Origin: Nitrosomonas sp.
GTDB taxonomy: Bacteria > Pseudomonadota > Gammaproteobacteria > Burkholderiales > Nitrosomonadaceae
Length of the DNA stretch: 46,368 nt
Direction: 5' to 3'
Assembly (NCBI GenBank): GCA_016708955.1
Contig: JADJES010000010.1
Span: forward strand, 1-46,368
Shown here in pieces: positions 19,543 to 29,136 of this stretch. The stretch's first letter is position 1. Every line of letters begins with the position of its first letter. The notes beneath the pieces are model-generated. The model was not told the DNA's origin and searched no databases. It saw only the letters and a list, made by a program, of their open reading frames with translations. The translations under genes were made by a program, and so were the position numbers.

Positions 19543-19860
19543 CTAAATTACGCTACGGTCAATTGATATGCTATCAGCGGCACCATCGATCTGTGAAGCG
19601 AGATCCACAGCCAAGCCTTTGAGTATGTTTAGGTTCTCAAGTCCGTTGAGAAATCGTTGTGGGATGCCAGAGAGGCCGACTTGAGCACCTACCAGCGCAC
19701 CAGTGAGAATGGCGCGCGCCTGATTCTGCCCTCCGCCATTAATCGCATGAAGCACAGCGGATTCAAAATCGTTCCGGAAACGAGCAGCAAGGTAATGGGC
19801 GGCAGGGAGTTGGTGATAAATGGCACCAGCAGCGCGTTCTTGTGTGCTCGTGTTTGTCAT
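19543..19860 (-). pseudogene. ADP-ribosylglycohydrolase remnant (internal deletion)
   Basis: The family removes ADP-ribose from proteins or small molecules. An open frame of 105 residues joins a typical first segment, TQERAAGAIY, to the family's C-terminal end: PAAHYLAARFRNDFESAVLH, AINGGGQNQARAILTGALVG and AQVGLSGIPQRFLNGLENLN. Full proteins are near 300 residues. The central part, including the N-terminal metal-binding residues, is missing, without any frame disruption. The GGGQNQAR stretch occupies the place where classical members have the GDTDT metal motif. I judge the product inactive. The deletion could be natural or an assembly collapse. Confidence 0.65.
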
Positions 19861-19866
19861 GATGAT

Positions 19867-20045
19867 CCTTATCTAGCCCGGATATTGCATGAATTCGCAC
19901 GATGATCACGCATGATATTGGTTTCACAAGGGATTTTTCGAAGAAGCGGTGTAGTTATTCATACACCCGACTGAGAAAAATTCCTTGTGGAATCAAGTGA
20001 CAAGTGAGGGCGTGTGCAATTCATGTAATATCCTGGCTAGTTAGG
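19867..20045. repeat. Large imperfect hairpin repeat (MITE-like)
   Basis: Two arms of about 75 bases are inverted copies. The left begins CTAGCCCGGATATTGCATGA (19873) and the right, read inverted, CTAGCCAGGATATTACATGA. Both go on with AATT, a CA-rich part, CCACAAGG/TCACAAGG and ATTTTTC. The centre GGTGTA...TACACC (19950-19969) forms its own stem. The whole is about 179 bp, has no ORF, and could fold into one long hairpin. It abuts the truncated glycohydrolase start. This is typical of a miniature inverted-repeat element. Confidence 0.6.
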
Positions 20046-20074
20046 TATTTCACATAGACCCAAATCAAGTTAAA

Positions 20075-21275
20075 TTATTTGATAAAGGGCCAATAAAGAA
20101 ATGCTTTCTTTTTTCTTTGACTGGGTGCCAATATCAGCTGCCACTTTGGCGGATATTTTGTTTCAAGTAAGCTATTCAATCGTAAGCTAATCCATTTACG
20201 AGTGGGCATTTCCAGGAATCGATAACTCCAAACTGAGACCGGAATGACTAAGCCTATCAAACAGGCGACAAAAAATATCGATCCCGTTGCACTACTTTGC
20301 AGTGGCAGGCCTGTATAGAGTTCCCAATCGTTCTTTGCAATAAACTTGATAAGATAGTGCCACATATAAATAGAAAACGACAATAGCCCAATCGTGTGCA
20401 TATGGCGCATAGTGAGACAGTTGCACAAATAACCGCGATCTTCCCAAGTCACCAAAACTATCAAAGCCATCAGAGCAATAGATAAAACATCAGCTAATCC
20501 AAAGTGCAGTGCAAGCAAAAGTGCAATACTTGCAGCGATCTGAATACACGTCAAATAGCTTTCCGAGATAGCAGAAATAACCTTGCGTCCCAAGAACAGC
20601 ATAATGCCGAGGGTAAAAGCGGATGCAGCACGTATGGTGGATAATCGAAAATTCTCATCGACATCACTGCCAGTAGCAAGGCATAAACAATAAAAAAACA
20701 CCGCAGTGCATGACAGCGCAACCAAAGCCAGTTCCCGGTTTTCGCCATCCAGAGTAAGAAGCGGCAAAGATCAGATAGCAGAAGAACTCCGCACTGAGAG
20801 ACCATGATGGAAGATTCCATGTGACCCAGTCAAACATACCCCACGCGTGAATGAGGAATAGGTTAGCAACTAATGATTCGGCATTTCGTAAGGAGCCATC
20901 GTATACGCAGCAGAATTCTTTTTCCAAGCCCCAGTTTATTAGCGCAACTGTGATAAAGAATAGCAGTGTTGCTACGAGCGAAATCAAATGCAATGGATAT
21001 ATTCGTGCAATACGAGCAATTAGGTAGTGAAAAGTGTCACGAATGCTATGGCGCTGAGGGTGCTCGATGTCATAGACATATGACATCACAAAACCGCTGA
21101 GGATAAAGAAGAAATCTACCCAGAGATAGCCCTTGGTAAGAAAAAATGTCATTTCATCCGGATCGACAGATGGATGAAGAAAAGATCGAAAGTGAACGAA
21201 GACAACCATCAGAGCTGCCCAACCTCGCAGGGAAGTGTGGGAACGAATTTCTTCCTTGTTTGCTATATGAATCAT
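20075..21275 (-). pseudogene. Acyltransferase 3 family membrane protein, one frameshift
   Basis: An OafA/YrhL-type integral membrane O-acyltransferase of about 399 residues. SLRGWAALMVVFVHF starts with the conserved R and H of the first membrane segment. GYLWVDFFFILSGFVMSYVY is the family's FF-x-L-SGF motif, followed by YLIARIARIYPLHLISLVAT. After a break near 20760 the frame continues LALVALSCTAVFFYCLCLAT and, near the end, GLLSFSIYMWHYLIKFI (20380), the usual late helix with YLWH-like motif. It should transfer acyl groups to a surface glycan or lipid. No polysaccharide genes are next to it. One indel is probably a sequencing error. Confidence 0.85.
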
Positions 21276-22147
21276 AAAATAATTTTTCCAGTGGTGATGC
21301 CTCCCACCACTATGGCAAGGGGGGATTCTGCTTTAAAAGCTTCATTTGCTCAGATTTGATGTGACGAGCACCGGGTAGACAGGGTATCTGCCGGATTGGA
21401 TGCTAAGTAGAGTGTTTTTGTGTGAAACTGGGATGAAAGAACAAAACTTTTCGAACAATGATCAGACCGGTAAGCGCTATAAGCATACGCTGTTCTGATC
21501 AGCGGTTGTATTTGCGTTTCTTTTTCATTGCATTGCTGTCTTTAGACATACATGAATCGGTATCACAATAATCCCTTTACCACTCAAAATCTGGTTTTTA
21601 TCTTTTTGAATATCATATCAAGTGCTGGACTTTTTTCGGATCACCAAAAAATACGGCCATCAGTTGACTTACATCCTTATAAATAAATTTAATGTAATGT
21701 TTTACTTCTCAATAGCTTTTCGAGAAGTGCTTAATTTAGTCATTTTACCATCTATTTAAACAAAGAATGATGCGACAATTTGCATAGCTTTTTCTCTCTA
21801 TTATGCATAAGATTACGCCATCTTTTTATGTTGTTGATTAATAAAATATCACCTTAAGAAGGCTTATATTTTTCAAAGAGCGGATTGCCTCTCCTGTTTT
21901 AAACACTGACAATGCAATTTATGAAAGATCTCAGGCGTAGCAATTCAGAGTACATCTTAGTTTTACATTCGAAGTCAATTTGCTGTATAAACCGATGATT
22001 TTCCCATCCGTCCATTCAATCAGATACAGCTCAACTACGAAGCTTTGCTAAAACATGATATGTTTTAGCCCTTTTGTTGGCGCAATTAGTTTGTGGATTG
22101 AAGAGGAAAGTATCGGAATGGAAGCCGCGTAAACCAACTTAACAATC
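21276..22147. other. Long intergenic region upstream of parE
   Basis: About 870 bases, AT-rich, with no convincing coding frame on either strand and no homology recognised. It holds the promoters of the acyltransferase (minus) and parE (plus), and the hairpin at 22047-22069. Small inverted arms TTCTCAATAGCTTTTCGAGAA lie near 21706. Confidence 0.5.
22047..22074 (+). terminator. 10-bp hairpin followed by T-run upstream of parE
   Basis: GCTAAAACAT and ATGTTTTAGC form a perfect 10-bp stem with a 3-base loop, followed by CCTTTT. It resembles an intrinsic terminator. It lies about 75 bases before the parE start with no recognised gene before it on this strand, so it may act as an attenuator of the parE-parC leader. 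Confidence 0.5.
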
Positions 22148-24106
22148 ATGACAAAACAAACTTACGATGAATCTTCGATCCGGGTCTTGCGCAAGCTGGA
22201 ACCTATCCAGTTGCGGCCGGGTATGTACACACGTACCACGGATCCGACGCATATGGTGGTGGAGGCCATCGATAATGCGGTTGATGAGGCGATGGCAGGG
22301 TATGCCAAGAATATCGAAGTGACGCTTTATCGTGACGGTTCAGTCGCCGTCGCAGATGATGGGCGCGGCATTCCGGTTGGCCTGCATCCGGAAGAGAATA
22401 TTCCAACTATACAGGTTGTATTCCAGGTGATTCATTCCGGCGGTAAGTTTGCAAAAGGTGAGGCAGACAGCAGCTACAAATTCACCGGCGGCTTGCATGG
22501 CGTCGGTGTTTCAGTGACCAACGCGCTTTCCACCCGTTTGGAAGTGGAAGTTAAGCGCGAAGGCAAGCAACATCGCATCGTTTTTGCCGATGGCGAAGTT
22601 ATCGAGCCATTAACGGTGATCGGCACTTGCGGTGTGCGCAACACCGGCACGGCACTGCGCATCTGGCCGAATGCGAAGTATTTTGACGCCCCATCACTGC
22701 ATCGCGGAGAGCTGGAGCACTTGTTACGCGCCAAAGCAATGCTGCTGCCGGGCGTTAAAGTGTTACTCAACATCGAGACCGTCACGGGTTTTGATGTCAA
22801 AGAATGGCATTTTGAGGGAGGAATCGCGCAGTATCTGGATCAAATGATTGCTGAAGATGAGCCGATTGCACCGGCATTCTGTGGTGAAAAGTATTTGGCT
22901 GCGAATGAGACCTTCTCGGACGGTGAAGGAGTGCAATGGGCGATGGCTTGGGTTGTTGGTTCCGGCGGCGGCGAATCCTATGTCAATTTGATTCCGACAT
23001 TGGGGGGCGGGACGCACGAAGCCGGTTTGCGGGACGTGGTGTTTAACAGTGTGCGTACGTTCGCAGAGCAACATGGATTAATGCAGCGCAATGTAAAACT
23101 GACGGCCGAGGATGTATGGGCCAAGCTACGCTTTGTATTGGCACTCAAAATGGTGGACCCGAGCTTTTCTGGCCAAACAAAAGAAAAATTATCTTCGCGC
23201 GAGGCGATCAAGCTGGTTGCGGCGGCCATGAAAGATACGCTGGATTTATGGCTGAACGAACATGTGGCGGAAGCGGCGAAGATTGCCGAGCAGGCCATCA
23301 AGAACGCTATTGATCGCGGCAAAACCGCTAAAACAGTGGAACGCAGAAAAGGCTCCGGCGTGGCGGTGATGCCAGGCAAACTGACCGATTCCGAACTGAC
23401 CGGCCTCAACGCCGAACTGTTCTTGGTGGAAGGGGATTCCGCCGGTGGATCGGCCAAGGCGGGACGAGACAAAGAAATTCAGGCAGTGCTGCCGCTGCGC
23501 GGCAAAGGCATGAACAGTTGGGAAGTCGATCAATCGCAGATTCTCGCTAATCAGGAAATCCACAATATTGCCGTATCGCTGGCGATTGATCCGCACAAAT
23601 TGGACAGCAATGTGGATATGAGTGCCTTGCGCTATGGCAAGATTATCATTTTGTCCGATGCCGATGATGATGGCAGCCATATCCAGGCACTGTTGCTCAC
23701 TTTATTTTTCCGGCATTTTCCCAAGATTATTCAACACGGGCACGTGTATATTGCCAAACCGCCATTGTTTCGCGTGGATGTTCCGGCACAGGGTAAAAAC
23801 AAGCCGCCACGCAAGCTGTACGCTTTGGATCAGGTGGAACTGAATATATTGGAAGCGCGCCTGCGTCAGGAAGGCATCAAGGAAGGAAGCTGGACCATTT
23901 CGCGGTTCAAGGGGCTGGGGGAGATGGATGCCGTTCAGCTTTGGGAAACCACCTTATGCCCGGACACACGCCGGCTGGTGCGGATAGGCCTGGGCGATGT
24001 GGCACATGCAGTGGGAACCTTCGATACCCTGATGGGAAAGTCGCATGCTAGCGAGCGCAAGGAATTAATTACAATACATGGCAACGAAGTGGAAGCGGAT
24101 ATTTAA
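22148..24106 (+). CDS. parE: DNA topoisomerase IV subunit B
   Basis: 652 residues. ParE is the ATPase subunit that works with ParC to unlink daughter chromosomes. It shows the GHKL ATPase motifs VVEAIDNAVDEAMAG, ADDGRGIPVG and FTGGLHGVGVSVTNALS (near residue 115). The TOPRIM motifs are LVEGDSAGGSAKAGRDK (near 426) and SDADDDGSHI (near 503). It is shorter than GyrB (about 800) because it lacks the GyrB insert, and lies 6 bases before parC; both point to ParE rather than GyrB. The ATG is preceded by a weak ribosome site. No frame damage. Confidence 0.95.
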   Translation: MTKQTYDESSIRVLRKLEPIQLRPGMYTRTTDPTHMVVEAIDNAVDEAMAGYAKNIEVTLYRDGSVAVADDGRGIPVGLHPEENIPTIQVVFQVIHSGGKFAKGEADSSYKFTGGLHGVGVSVTNALSTRLEVEVKREGKQHRIVFADGEVIEPLTVIGTCGVRNTGTALRIWPNAKYFDAPSLHRGELEHLLRAKAMLLPGVKVLLNIETVTGFDVKEWHFEGGIAQYLDQMIAEDEPIAPAFCGEKYLAANETFSDGEGVQWAMAWVVGSGGGESYVNLIPTLGGGTHEAGLRDVVFNSVRTFAEQHGLMQRNVKLTAEDVWAKLRFVLALKMVDPSFSGQTKEKLSSREAIKLVAAAMKDTLDLWLNEHVAEAAKIAEQAIKNAIDRGKTAKTVERRKGSGVAVMPGKLTDSELTGLNAELFLVEGDSAGGSAKAGRDKEIQAVLPLRGKGMNSWEVDQSQILANQEIHNIAVSLAIDPHKLDSNVDMSALRYGKIIILSDADDDGSHIQALLLTLFFRHFPKIIQHGHVYIAKPPLFRVDVPAQGKNKPPRKLYALDQVELNILEARLRQEGIKEGSWTISRFKGLGEMDAVQLWETTLCPDTRRLVRIGLGDVAHAVGTFDTLMGKSHASERKELITIHGNEVEADI

Positions 24107-24112
24107 CGAAAA

Positions 24113-26500
24113 ATGAAAAATTTGGATCTATTTGATGCGTTGGATTCCTCCTTACCGGCGCAAGTGACGCCGCCGGAAACCGAATTGCCGCCACCCGTAC
24201 CACCAACATCTGCTTCGAGTGGTAGTGATAACGGCGACGGCAGCATCGATCTGGCTGAATACACGCACCAGGTGTATCTGCGCTACGCCATCAGCGTGGT
24301 CAAGGGACGCGCGCTGCCCTCCGTATCCGATGGCGAGAAGCCGGTGCAGCGCCGCATTCTCTATGCGATGCATCGCCTGGGTTTGATTCAGGGATCAAAG
24401 CCGGTCAAATCGGCGCGCGTGGTCGGTGATGTGATCGGTAAATACCATCCGCATGGCGATTCGGCTTCTTACGAAGCGATGGTGCGCATGGCGCAGGATT
24501 TTGTGTTGCGCTATCCCTTGGTCGATGGCCAGGGAAATTTCGGCTCGCGTGATGGCGATTCCCCGGCAGCCATGCGGTATACCGAAGTCAGGCTGACTAA
24601 ATATGCAGAGCTGCTGCTGTCCGAAGTGGACGCGGGAACCGTGGATTTTCGTCCGAATTATGACGGCTCAGAACAGGAGCCGGTGGATTTGCCCGCACGC
24701 CTCCCATTGCTGTTGTTGAATGGCGCATCCGGCATCGCGGTCGGCATGGCGACGGAATGCCTGCCGCACAACATGCGTGAGGTGGGCAATGCAGCGATTG
24801 CGCTGATGCATAACCCGGCGATCAGTGTTGATGACGTATTGCAACACATTCATGGCCCGGATTTTCCAGGCGGCGGTCAACTGATTTCCAGCGCCAAAGA
24901 TATACGTGAAGCTTATGCCACAGGCCGGGGCATTTTTCGTGTGCGCGCACGCTGGACCCTAGAGCAACAAGCGCGCGGTCAGTGGCGCATGGTGGTGCAT
25001 GAATTGCCGCCGGGTGTTTCCGTGAAGAAAGTATTGGAAGAAATTGGAGAATACGCCGATCCGCAGATAAAAACGGGCAAGAAAGAATTGTCGGTCGAGC
25101 AAAAGCAGATGAAGCAATTGTTTCTCGACGCGCTGGAAACTGTGCGCGACGAATCCGGCAAAGATGCTTCGGTACGTATCGTTCTGGAGCCACGCTCGTC
25201 GCGCATGCCACAAGAGCAATTCATCGCCCTGTTGCTCGCACATACCAGCCTGGAATCCACGGTACCCGCCAATATGGTCGCCATCGGCTTGGATGGCAGA
25301 CCGAACCAGAAGAACATTCTGGAGTTACTGACCGAGTGGACGCAATTCCGCACCACTACAGTCACTCGCCGCAGCCGGACCAGGCTTGATCAGGTGCAAA
25401 AGCGCCTGCACATCCTGGAAGGCCGCATGGTGGTACTGCTGAATATTGATGAAGTCATCAAAGTCATTCGTGAAGCGGATGATCCCAAGGCTGATTTGAT
25501 GTCGCAATTTGGGATTACTGAAATTCAAGCGGACGATATTCTGGAAATTCGATTGCGCCAGTTGGCTCGTCTCGAGGCTATTCGCATCGAAAAAGAAATG
25601 AACGAGCTGAAAACGGAAGAAGAAGGACTGAAGTTTGTTCTGAGCAATGAAACGGCCATGCGCGACATGATCATCGGCGAGATTGAAGCGGACGTGAAGA
25701 AATATGGCGACGACCGCCGTACATTGATCGAAGCAGCGGAGCGCGTGGTCGCCAAGACAGTATCGGTGCCGGATGAACCCTGTACAGTCATTCTGTCTAA
25801 GAACGGCTGGATACGTCAACGTACGGGCCATGAAGTGGATATGAATACACTGTCATTTAAAGATGGTGATCAGTTACTGGCGATTGCGCAAACACGCACA
25901 GCTTATCCGGTTGTGGTGCTGGATAGCGGGGGTCGTGCCTACAGCCTGTCTTCGGCGGATATTCCCGGTGGCCGCAGCGATGGCGTACCGTTGGCTTCCT
26001 TGCTGGACATGCCCCCCAAGGTGAAAGCGGCAGTGATGTGTGCCGCAGCGCCGGATACCCAATATCTGTTCAGCTCGTCCGGCGGATATGGCTTTATTGC
26101 CACGCTCAAAGACCTGGTATCCCGCCAGAAGGCTGGCAAGGCTTTCATGACGCTGAGCAAAGCGGATATTTTGCTGCAACCGGCAAATGTTGCCAGTGGC
26201 AGTCTGGTCGCGGCACTGGGCAGCAACGGCAAGTTGTTGTTATTTCCAATCAGCGAAATGAAGGAATTGTCGAGCGGGAAGGGCGTTATCATTCTTGGAC
26301 TAAATGAAAGTGAGTCGTTGGTTGCCACGGCGGTGCTATCGGAAGGTTCGTCGCTTCAGGTTAAGGGAACGGGCGCGGGCAATAAATCATTGCAAAGGGT
26401 GCTAAATTGGGAAGAGCTACAACCGTTCGTGTTACACCGGGCGCGCAAAGGAATGCTGACACCGGTTAAGTTTAAGCCGGAGAAGATTGCGGCATTTTGA
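24113..26500 (+). CDS. parC: DNA topoisomerase IV subunit A
   Basis: 795 residues. ParC cuts and rejoins DNA in topoisomerase IV. Catalytic Tyr is in AAMRYTEVRL near residue 155. The N-terminus is about 35 residues longer than in E. coli ParC, with a Pro/Thr/Ser-rich stretch (ETELPPPVPPTSASS). The quinolone-resistance region reads KYHPHGDSASYEAMV: the Ser and Glu positions have the usual sensitive residues. The C-terminal part contains the beta-pinwheel repeats. It follows parE with a 6-base gap, so the two form an operon. The stop codon is immediately followed by a remnant of another gene (26501-26611). Confidence 0.95.
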   Translation: MKNLDLFDALDSSLPAQVTPPETELPPPVPPTSASSGSDNGDGSIDLAEYTHQVYLRYAISVVKGRALPSVSDGEKPVQRRILYAMHRLGLIQGSKPVKSARVVGDVIGKYHPHGDSASYEAMVRMAQDFVLRYPLVDGQGNFGSRDGDSPAAMRYTEVRLTKYAELLLSEVDAGTVDFRPNYDGSEQEPVDLPARLPLLLLNGASGIAVGMATECLPHNMREVGNAAIALMHNPAISVDDVLQHIHGPDFPGGGQLISSAKDIREAYATGRGIFRVRARWTLEQQARGQWRMVVHELPPGVSVKKVLEEIGEYADPQIKTGKKELSVEQKQMKQLFLDALETVRDESGKDASVRIVLEPRSSRMPQEQFIALLLAHTSLESTVPANMVAIGLDGRPNQKNILELLTEWTQFRTTTVTRRSRTRLDQVQKRLHILEGRMVVLLNIDEVIKVIREADDPKADLMSQFGITEIQADDILEIRLRQLARLEAIRIEKEMNELKTEEEGLKFVLSNETAMRDMIIGEIEADVKKYGDDRRTLIEAAERVVAKTVSVPDEPCTVILSKNGWIRQRTGHEVDMNTLSFKDGDQLLAIAQTRTAYPVVVLDSGGRAYSLSSADIPGGRSDGVPLASLLDMPPKVKAAVMCAAAPDTQYLFSSSGGYGFIATLKDLVSRQKAGKAFMTLSKADILLQPANVASGSLVAALGSNGKLLLFPISEMKELSSGKGVIILGLNESESLVATAVLSEGSSLQVKGTGAGNKSLQRVLNWEELQPFVLHRARKGMLTPVKFKPEKIAAF

Positions 26501-26611
26501 GCAGAAAGAGATGATGAAATGCGGGTTTATGTGGTGACTATCAACACGCCACCTGAATATGCCGGGATACATGACCGCTGGCCAAGATTGGTTCGACTGA
26601 AGGATCAATAG
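26501..26611 (+). pseudogene. 3'-end remnant of a DUF3616 gene
   Basis: The 36 codons after the parC stop (AERDDEMRVYVVTINTPPEY, then AGIHDRWPRLVRLKDQ, stop TAG) match the end of the intact DUF3616 protein at 44530-45861. At DNA level 83 bases are the same as 45727-45809 except for two substitutions; after that the two diverge. It has no start of its own. It is a fossil of a second DUF3616 gene or the scar of a recombination that used the other copy. Confidence 0.85.
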
Positions 26612-26767
26612 TCGTCGTTTACGTTTGTTTTATTTTATCTGGCCGATGAAATGATTGTAGACAGAAGTGAAGTCTACCGTATGATTTTATTCATAAACCT
26701 TCCCCCAGGAAATTGTCCTCACTTGATGATTCCCTGGGTTCTTCCAATCAAAACGCACTCAATCGTA
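26612..26767. terminator. Convergent-gene spacer with hairpins
   Basis: It lies between plus-strand parC and minus-strand HU. CCCAGGAAAT and ATTCCCTGGG (about 26704-26740) are inverted arms with one unpaired base, and GTAGAC...GTCTAC (26657-26677) is a second small hairpin. Together they probably end transcription from both sides. Confidence 0.4.
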
Positions 26768-27076
26768 TTATTTCTTTTTTGCAGTCTGATTGGTTTTCAT
26801 AACAGAAGCCGCAGCATCAGACAGAGCTTTGCCTGGCTTGAATTTAACAACCTTCTTGGCAGGAATTGTCATGGTTACACCAGTCGCTGGATTGCGGCCT
26901 TCACGACTTGCACGTTCTGTCACTGAGAAAGTACCAAATCCCACAAGCTGAACATCGCTGCCACTAGCCATGGTTTCCTGAATAACTTCAAGCAATCCGT
27001 TTAGCATGGCGGTTGTTTGGGCTTTGGTGGTATTAGAGCGGGTAGCAACGGCTTCAATCAATTCAGTCTTGTTCAT
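26768..27076 (-). CDS. hup: HU family DNA-binding protein
   Basis: 102 residues, a small basic nucleoid protein that bends DNA. MNKTELIEAVATRSNTTKAQ is the dimerisation helix region, QLVGFGTFSVTERASREGRN gives the conserved GFG.F and the start of the DNA-binding arm, then NPATGVTMTIPAKKVVKFKP and a Lys-rich C-terminal tail TAKKK. This tail makes it longer than E. coli HU (90). ATG at 27076 has AGGA upstream. It stands alone between the parC end and the restriction operon, and inside the span bracketed by the DUF3616 direct repeat. Confidence 0.92.
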   Translation of the reverse strand: MNKTELIEAVATRSNTTKAQTTAMLNGLLEVIQETMASGSDVQLVGFGTFSVTERASREGRNPATGVTMTIPAKKVVKFKPGKALSDAAASVMKTNQTAKKK

Positions 27077-27393
27077 GGGGCGGTCCTATTAGTGGTTTAA
27101 GATGCGGTTGGTAATCTAGCAGGATTTAATCCTGTAAATCAATAACTTTTAAGAATTATATGTATTTTTCTCCGGAAAACTTATTTTATTCGCAAATATA
27201 AGACACAGTAGGATTTTACATACAATTATTCGATTTGCTTCATTACCGGTCAATGCAACATTTTATTAATTCAAAAATTAAGTGTGCAATCCTTTGATAT
27301 TCCTATTTCAGTCTTTTCATGTTACCTATACCATTATGGGTAAATAGAATACAAATCAGCAGCAAAAATAATAAAAATCAGAATTAAGGACGT
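27077..27393. other. Divergent promoter region, HU and hsdM
   Basis: 317 AT-rich bases between two divergent genes; both promoters must be here. AAGGA at 27386-27390 lies only three bases before the hsdM ATG, a tight but usable spacing. No ORF is convincing. Confidence 0.5.
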
Positions 27394-29136
27394 ATGAATC
27401 ATCAATCTCTCTCAGCCTTCATTTGGTCGGTCGCCGATCTGTTGCGTGGCGATTACAAACAATCCGATTATGGCAAGATTATCCTGCCATTTACCGTGTT
27501 GCGCCGTTTGGATTGCGTTTTGGAATCTACCAAAGCCGCTGTGCTGGCAGAACATGAAGAAAAGAAAAAACTCGGCTTAAACGCCGATCCCTTCCTGCTC
27601 CGTAAAGCCAAGCAAAGTTTCTATAACATTTCGCCCCTGGATATGAAGAAGCTGATGGGCGACCAAGACCATATCAAGGAAAATCTGTTCTCCTATATCC
27701 AAGGTTTTTCAGAAGCGGTGCGGGATATATTCGAGCGTTTTGAGTTTTATGCCCAGATCGACAAGCTGGCTAAATCGGGGCTTCTGTATCAAGTTACTGA
27801 AAAGTTCGTCAATGTCGACTTGCACCCCGACAAAGTCAGTAACAGCCAAATGGGGCTGGTGTTTGAAGAACTCATCCGCAAGTTTGCTGAAATCTCCAAC
27901 GAAACCGCAGGGGAGCACTTCACTCCGCGTGAAGTGATCCGCCTGATGGTCAACCTGCTGTTCATCGAAGATGATCAAGTGCTGGCAAAAGCGGGGGTCG
28001 TCCGCACCATTTACGACCCCACGGCAGGAACGGGCGGGATGCTGTCGGTCGCGGGGGAATATCTGGAAGAACACAATCCCGAAGCCCGCCTCACCATGTT
28101 TGGGCAGGAACTCAATCCGGAATCCTATGCCATTTGCAAAGCCGATATGCTGATAAAAGGGCAGGATGTCGCCAATATCGTGTTCGGCAATACTTTTTCA
28201 GAAGACGGCCACCCCCATAAGAAGTTTGACTATATGCTTTCCAATCCGCCCTTTGGTGTGGAATGGAAGAAGGTCGAAAAAGAAGTCCGTAAGGAATATG
28301 AGCAACAAGGATTCAATGGCCGATTCGGGGCGGGCTTGCCGCGCGTGTCCGACGGTTCGCTGCTGTTTCTCATGCACCTGATCAGCAAAATGCGTCCGGC
28401 CAACGATGGCGGTAGCCGCTTTGGCATTGTCCTCAACGGTTCGCCACTGTTCACGGGCGGTGCAGGTTCGGGTGAAAGCGAAATCCGACGCTATGTGCTG
28501 GAGAACGACCTTGTGGAAGCCATTATTGGCTTGCCGACCGATATGTTCTACAACACGGGCATTAGCACTTATGTCTGGATACTCAGCAATCGCAAGCTGG
28601 CGCATCGCAAAGGCACCGTGCAATTGATTGATGCGAGTGGCTTCTGGCAGAAAATGCGCAAAAGCCTTGGCTCGAAGCGTAAAGAATTATCGGATGACCA
28701 TATTACCGAGATTACCCGCCTGTTCGGGCAATTCATCGAGGCCAGCGAGGGTAAAAAGCCGATTTCCAGAATCTTCAAGAACAGTGATTTTGGTTATCGC
28801 ACCATCACCGTTGAACGTCCGTTAAAAGACGAGAACGGCAAAATCATTCCCGGTGAAAAAGGCAAGCTGAAAGGCAAACCGCAACCGGATTCCAGTTTGC
28901 GTGACACTGAAAACGTGCCGCTCAATGAAGACGTGGAAACCTATTTCAAGCGCGAAGTGCTGCCCCATGCGCCGGATGCGTGGATAGACCATGACAAAAC
29001 CAAAGTCGGCTATGAAATCCCGTTCAACCGGCATTTCTACGTTTTTGAGCCGCCGCGTGAACTGGCAGCGATTGATGCGGACTTGAAGCAATGCACGGAT
29101 CGTATCCTGACCATGATTGCAGGGCTTACGGCATGA
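27394..29136 (+). CDS. hsdM: Type I restriction-modification methyltransferase subunit
   Basis: 580 residues. HsdM adds methyl groups to adenine at the site chosen by HsdS. The N-terminal helical domain begins SLSAFIWSVADLLRGDYKQS and ILPFTVLRRLDCVLE. GEHFTPREVIRLMV precedes the catalytic domain, where DPTAGTGGML near residue 208 binds SAM and NPPFG near residue 285 is the N6-adenine methyltransferase motif IV. The frame is intact. It is the first gene of a six-gene unit; its stop overlaps the start of the DUF1016 gene by ATGA. Confidence 0.95.
   Translation: MNHQSLSAFIWSVADLLRGDYKQSDYGKIILPFTVLRRLDCVLESTKAAVLAEHEEKKKLGLNADPFLLRKAKQSFYNISPLDMKKLMGDQDHIKENLFSYIQGFSEAVRDIFERFEFYAQIDKLAKSGLLYQVTEKFVNVDLHPDKVSNSQMGLVFEELIRKFAEISNETAGEHFTPREVIRLMVNLLFIEDDQVLAKAGVVRTIYDPTAGTGGMLSVAGEYLEEHNPEARLTMFGQELNPESYAICKADMLIKGQDVANIVFGNTFSEDGHPHKKFDYMLSNPPFGVEWKKVEKEVRKEYEQQGFNGRFGAGLPRVSDGSLLFLMHLISKMRPANDGGSRFGIVLNGSPLFTGGAGSGESEIRRYVLENDLVEAIIGLPTDMFYNTGISTYVWILSNRKLAHRKGTVQLIDASGFWQKMRKSLGSKRKELSDDHITEITRLFGQFIEASEGKKPISRIFKNSDFGYRTITVERPLKDENGKIIPGEKGKLKGKPQPDSSLRDTENVPLNEDVETYFKREVLPHAPDAWIDHDKTKVGYEIPFNRHFYVFEPPRELAAIDADLKQCTDRILTMIAGLTA

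Noticed and set aside
22978..23680. Long antisense ORFs within parE and similar ones in parC and hsdM
   Set aside because: They mirror the codon bias of clearly real genes on the plus strand; none has a family signature.
22148..24106. Reading parE as gyrB
   Set aside because: Length of 652 residues, absence of the GyrB insert and a parC gene six bases downstream fit ParE better.
26657..26677. Small hairpin GTAGAC/GTCTAC as a separate terminator
   Set aside because: Only six pairs with a long loop and no T-run; mentioned only as part of the convergent spacer.
28198..28623. 141-codon antisense ORF in hsdM
   Set aside because: Shadow of the hsdM frame, which is intact with all methyltransferase motifs.
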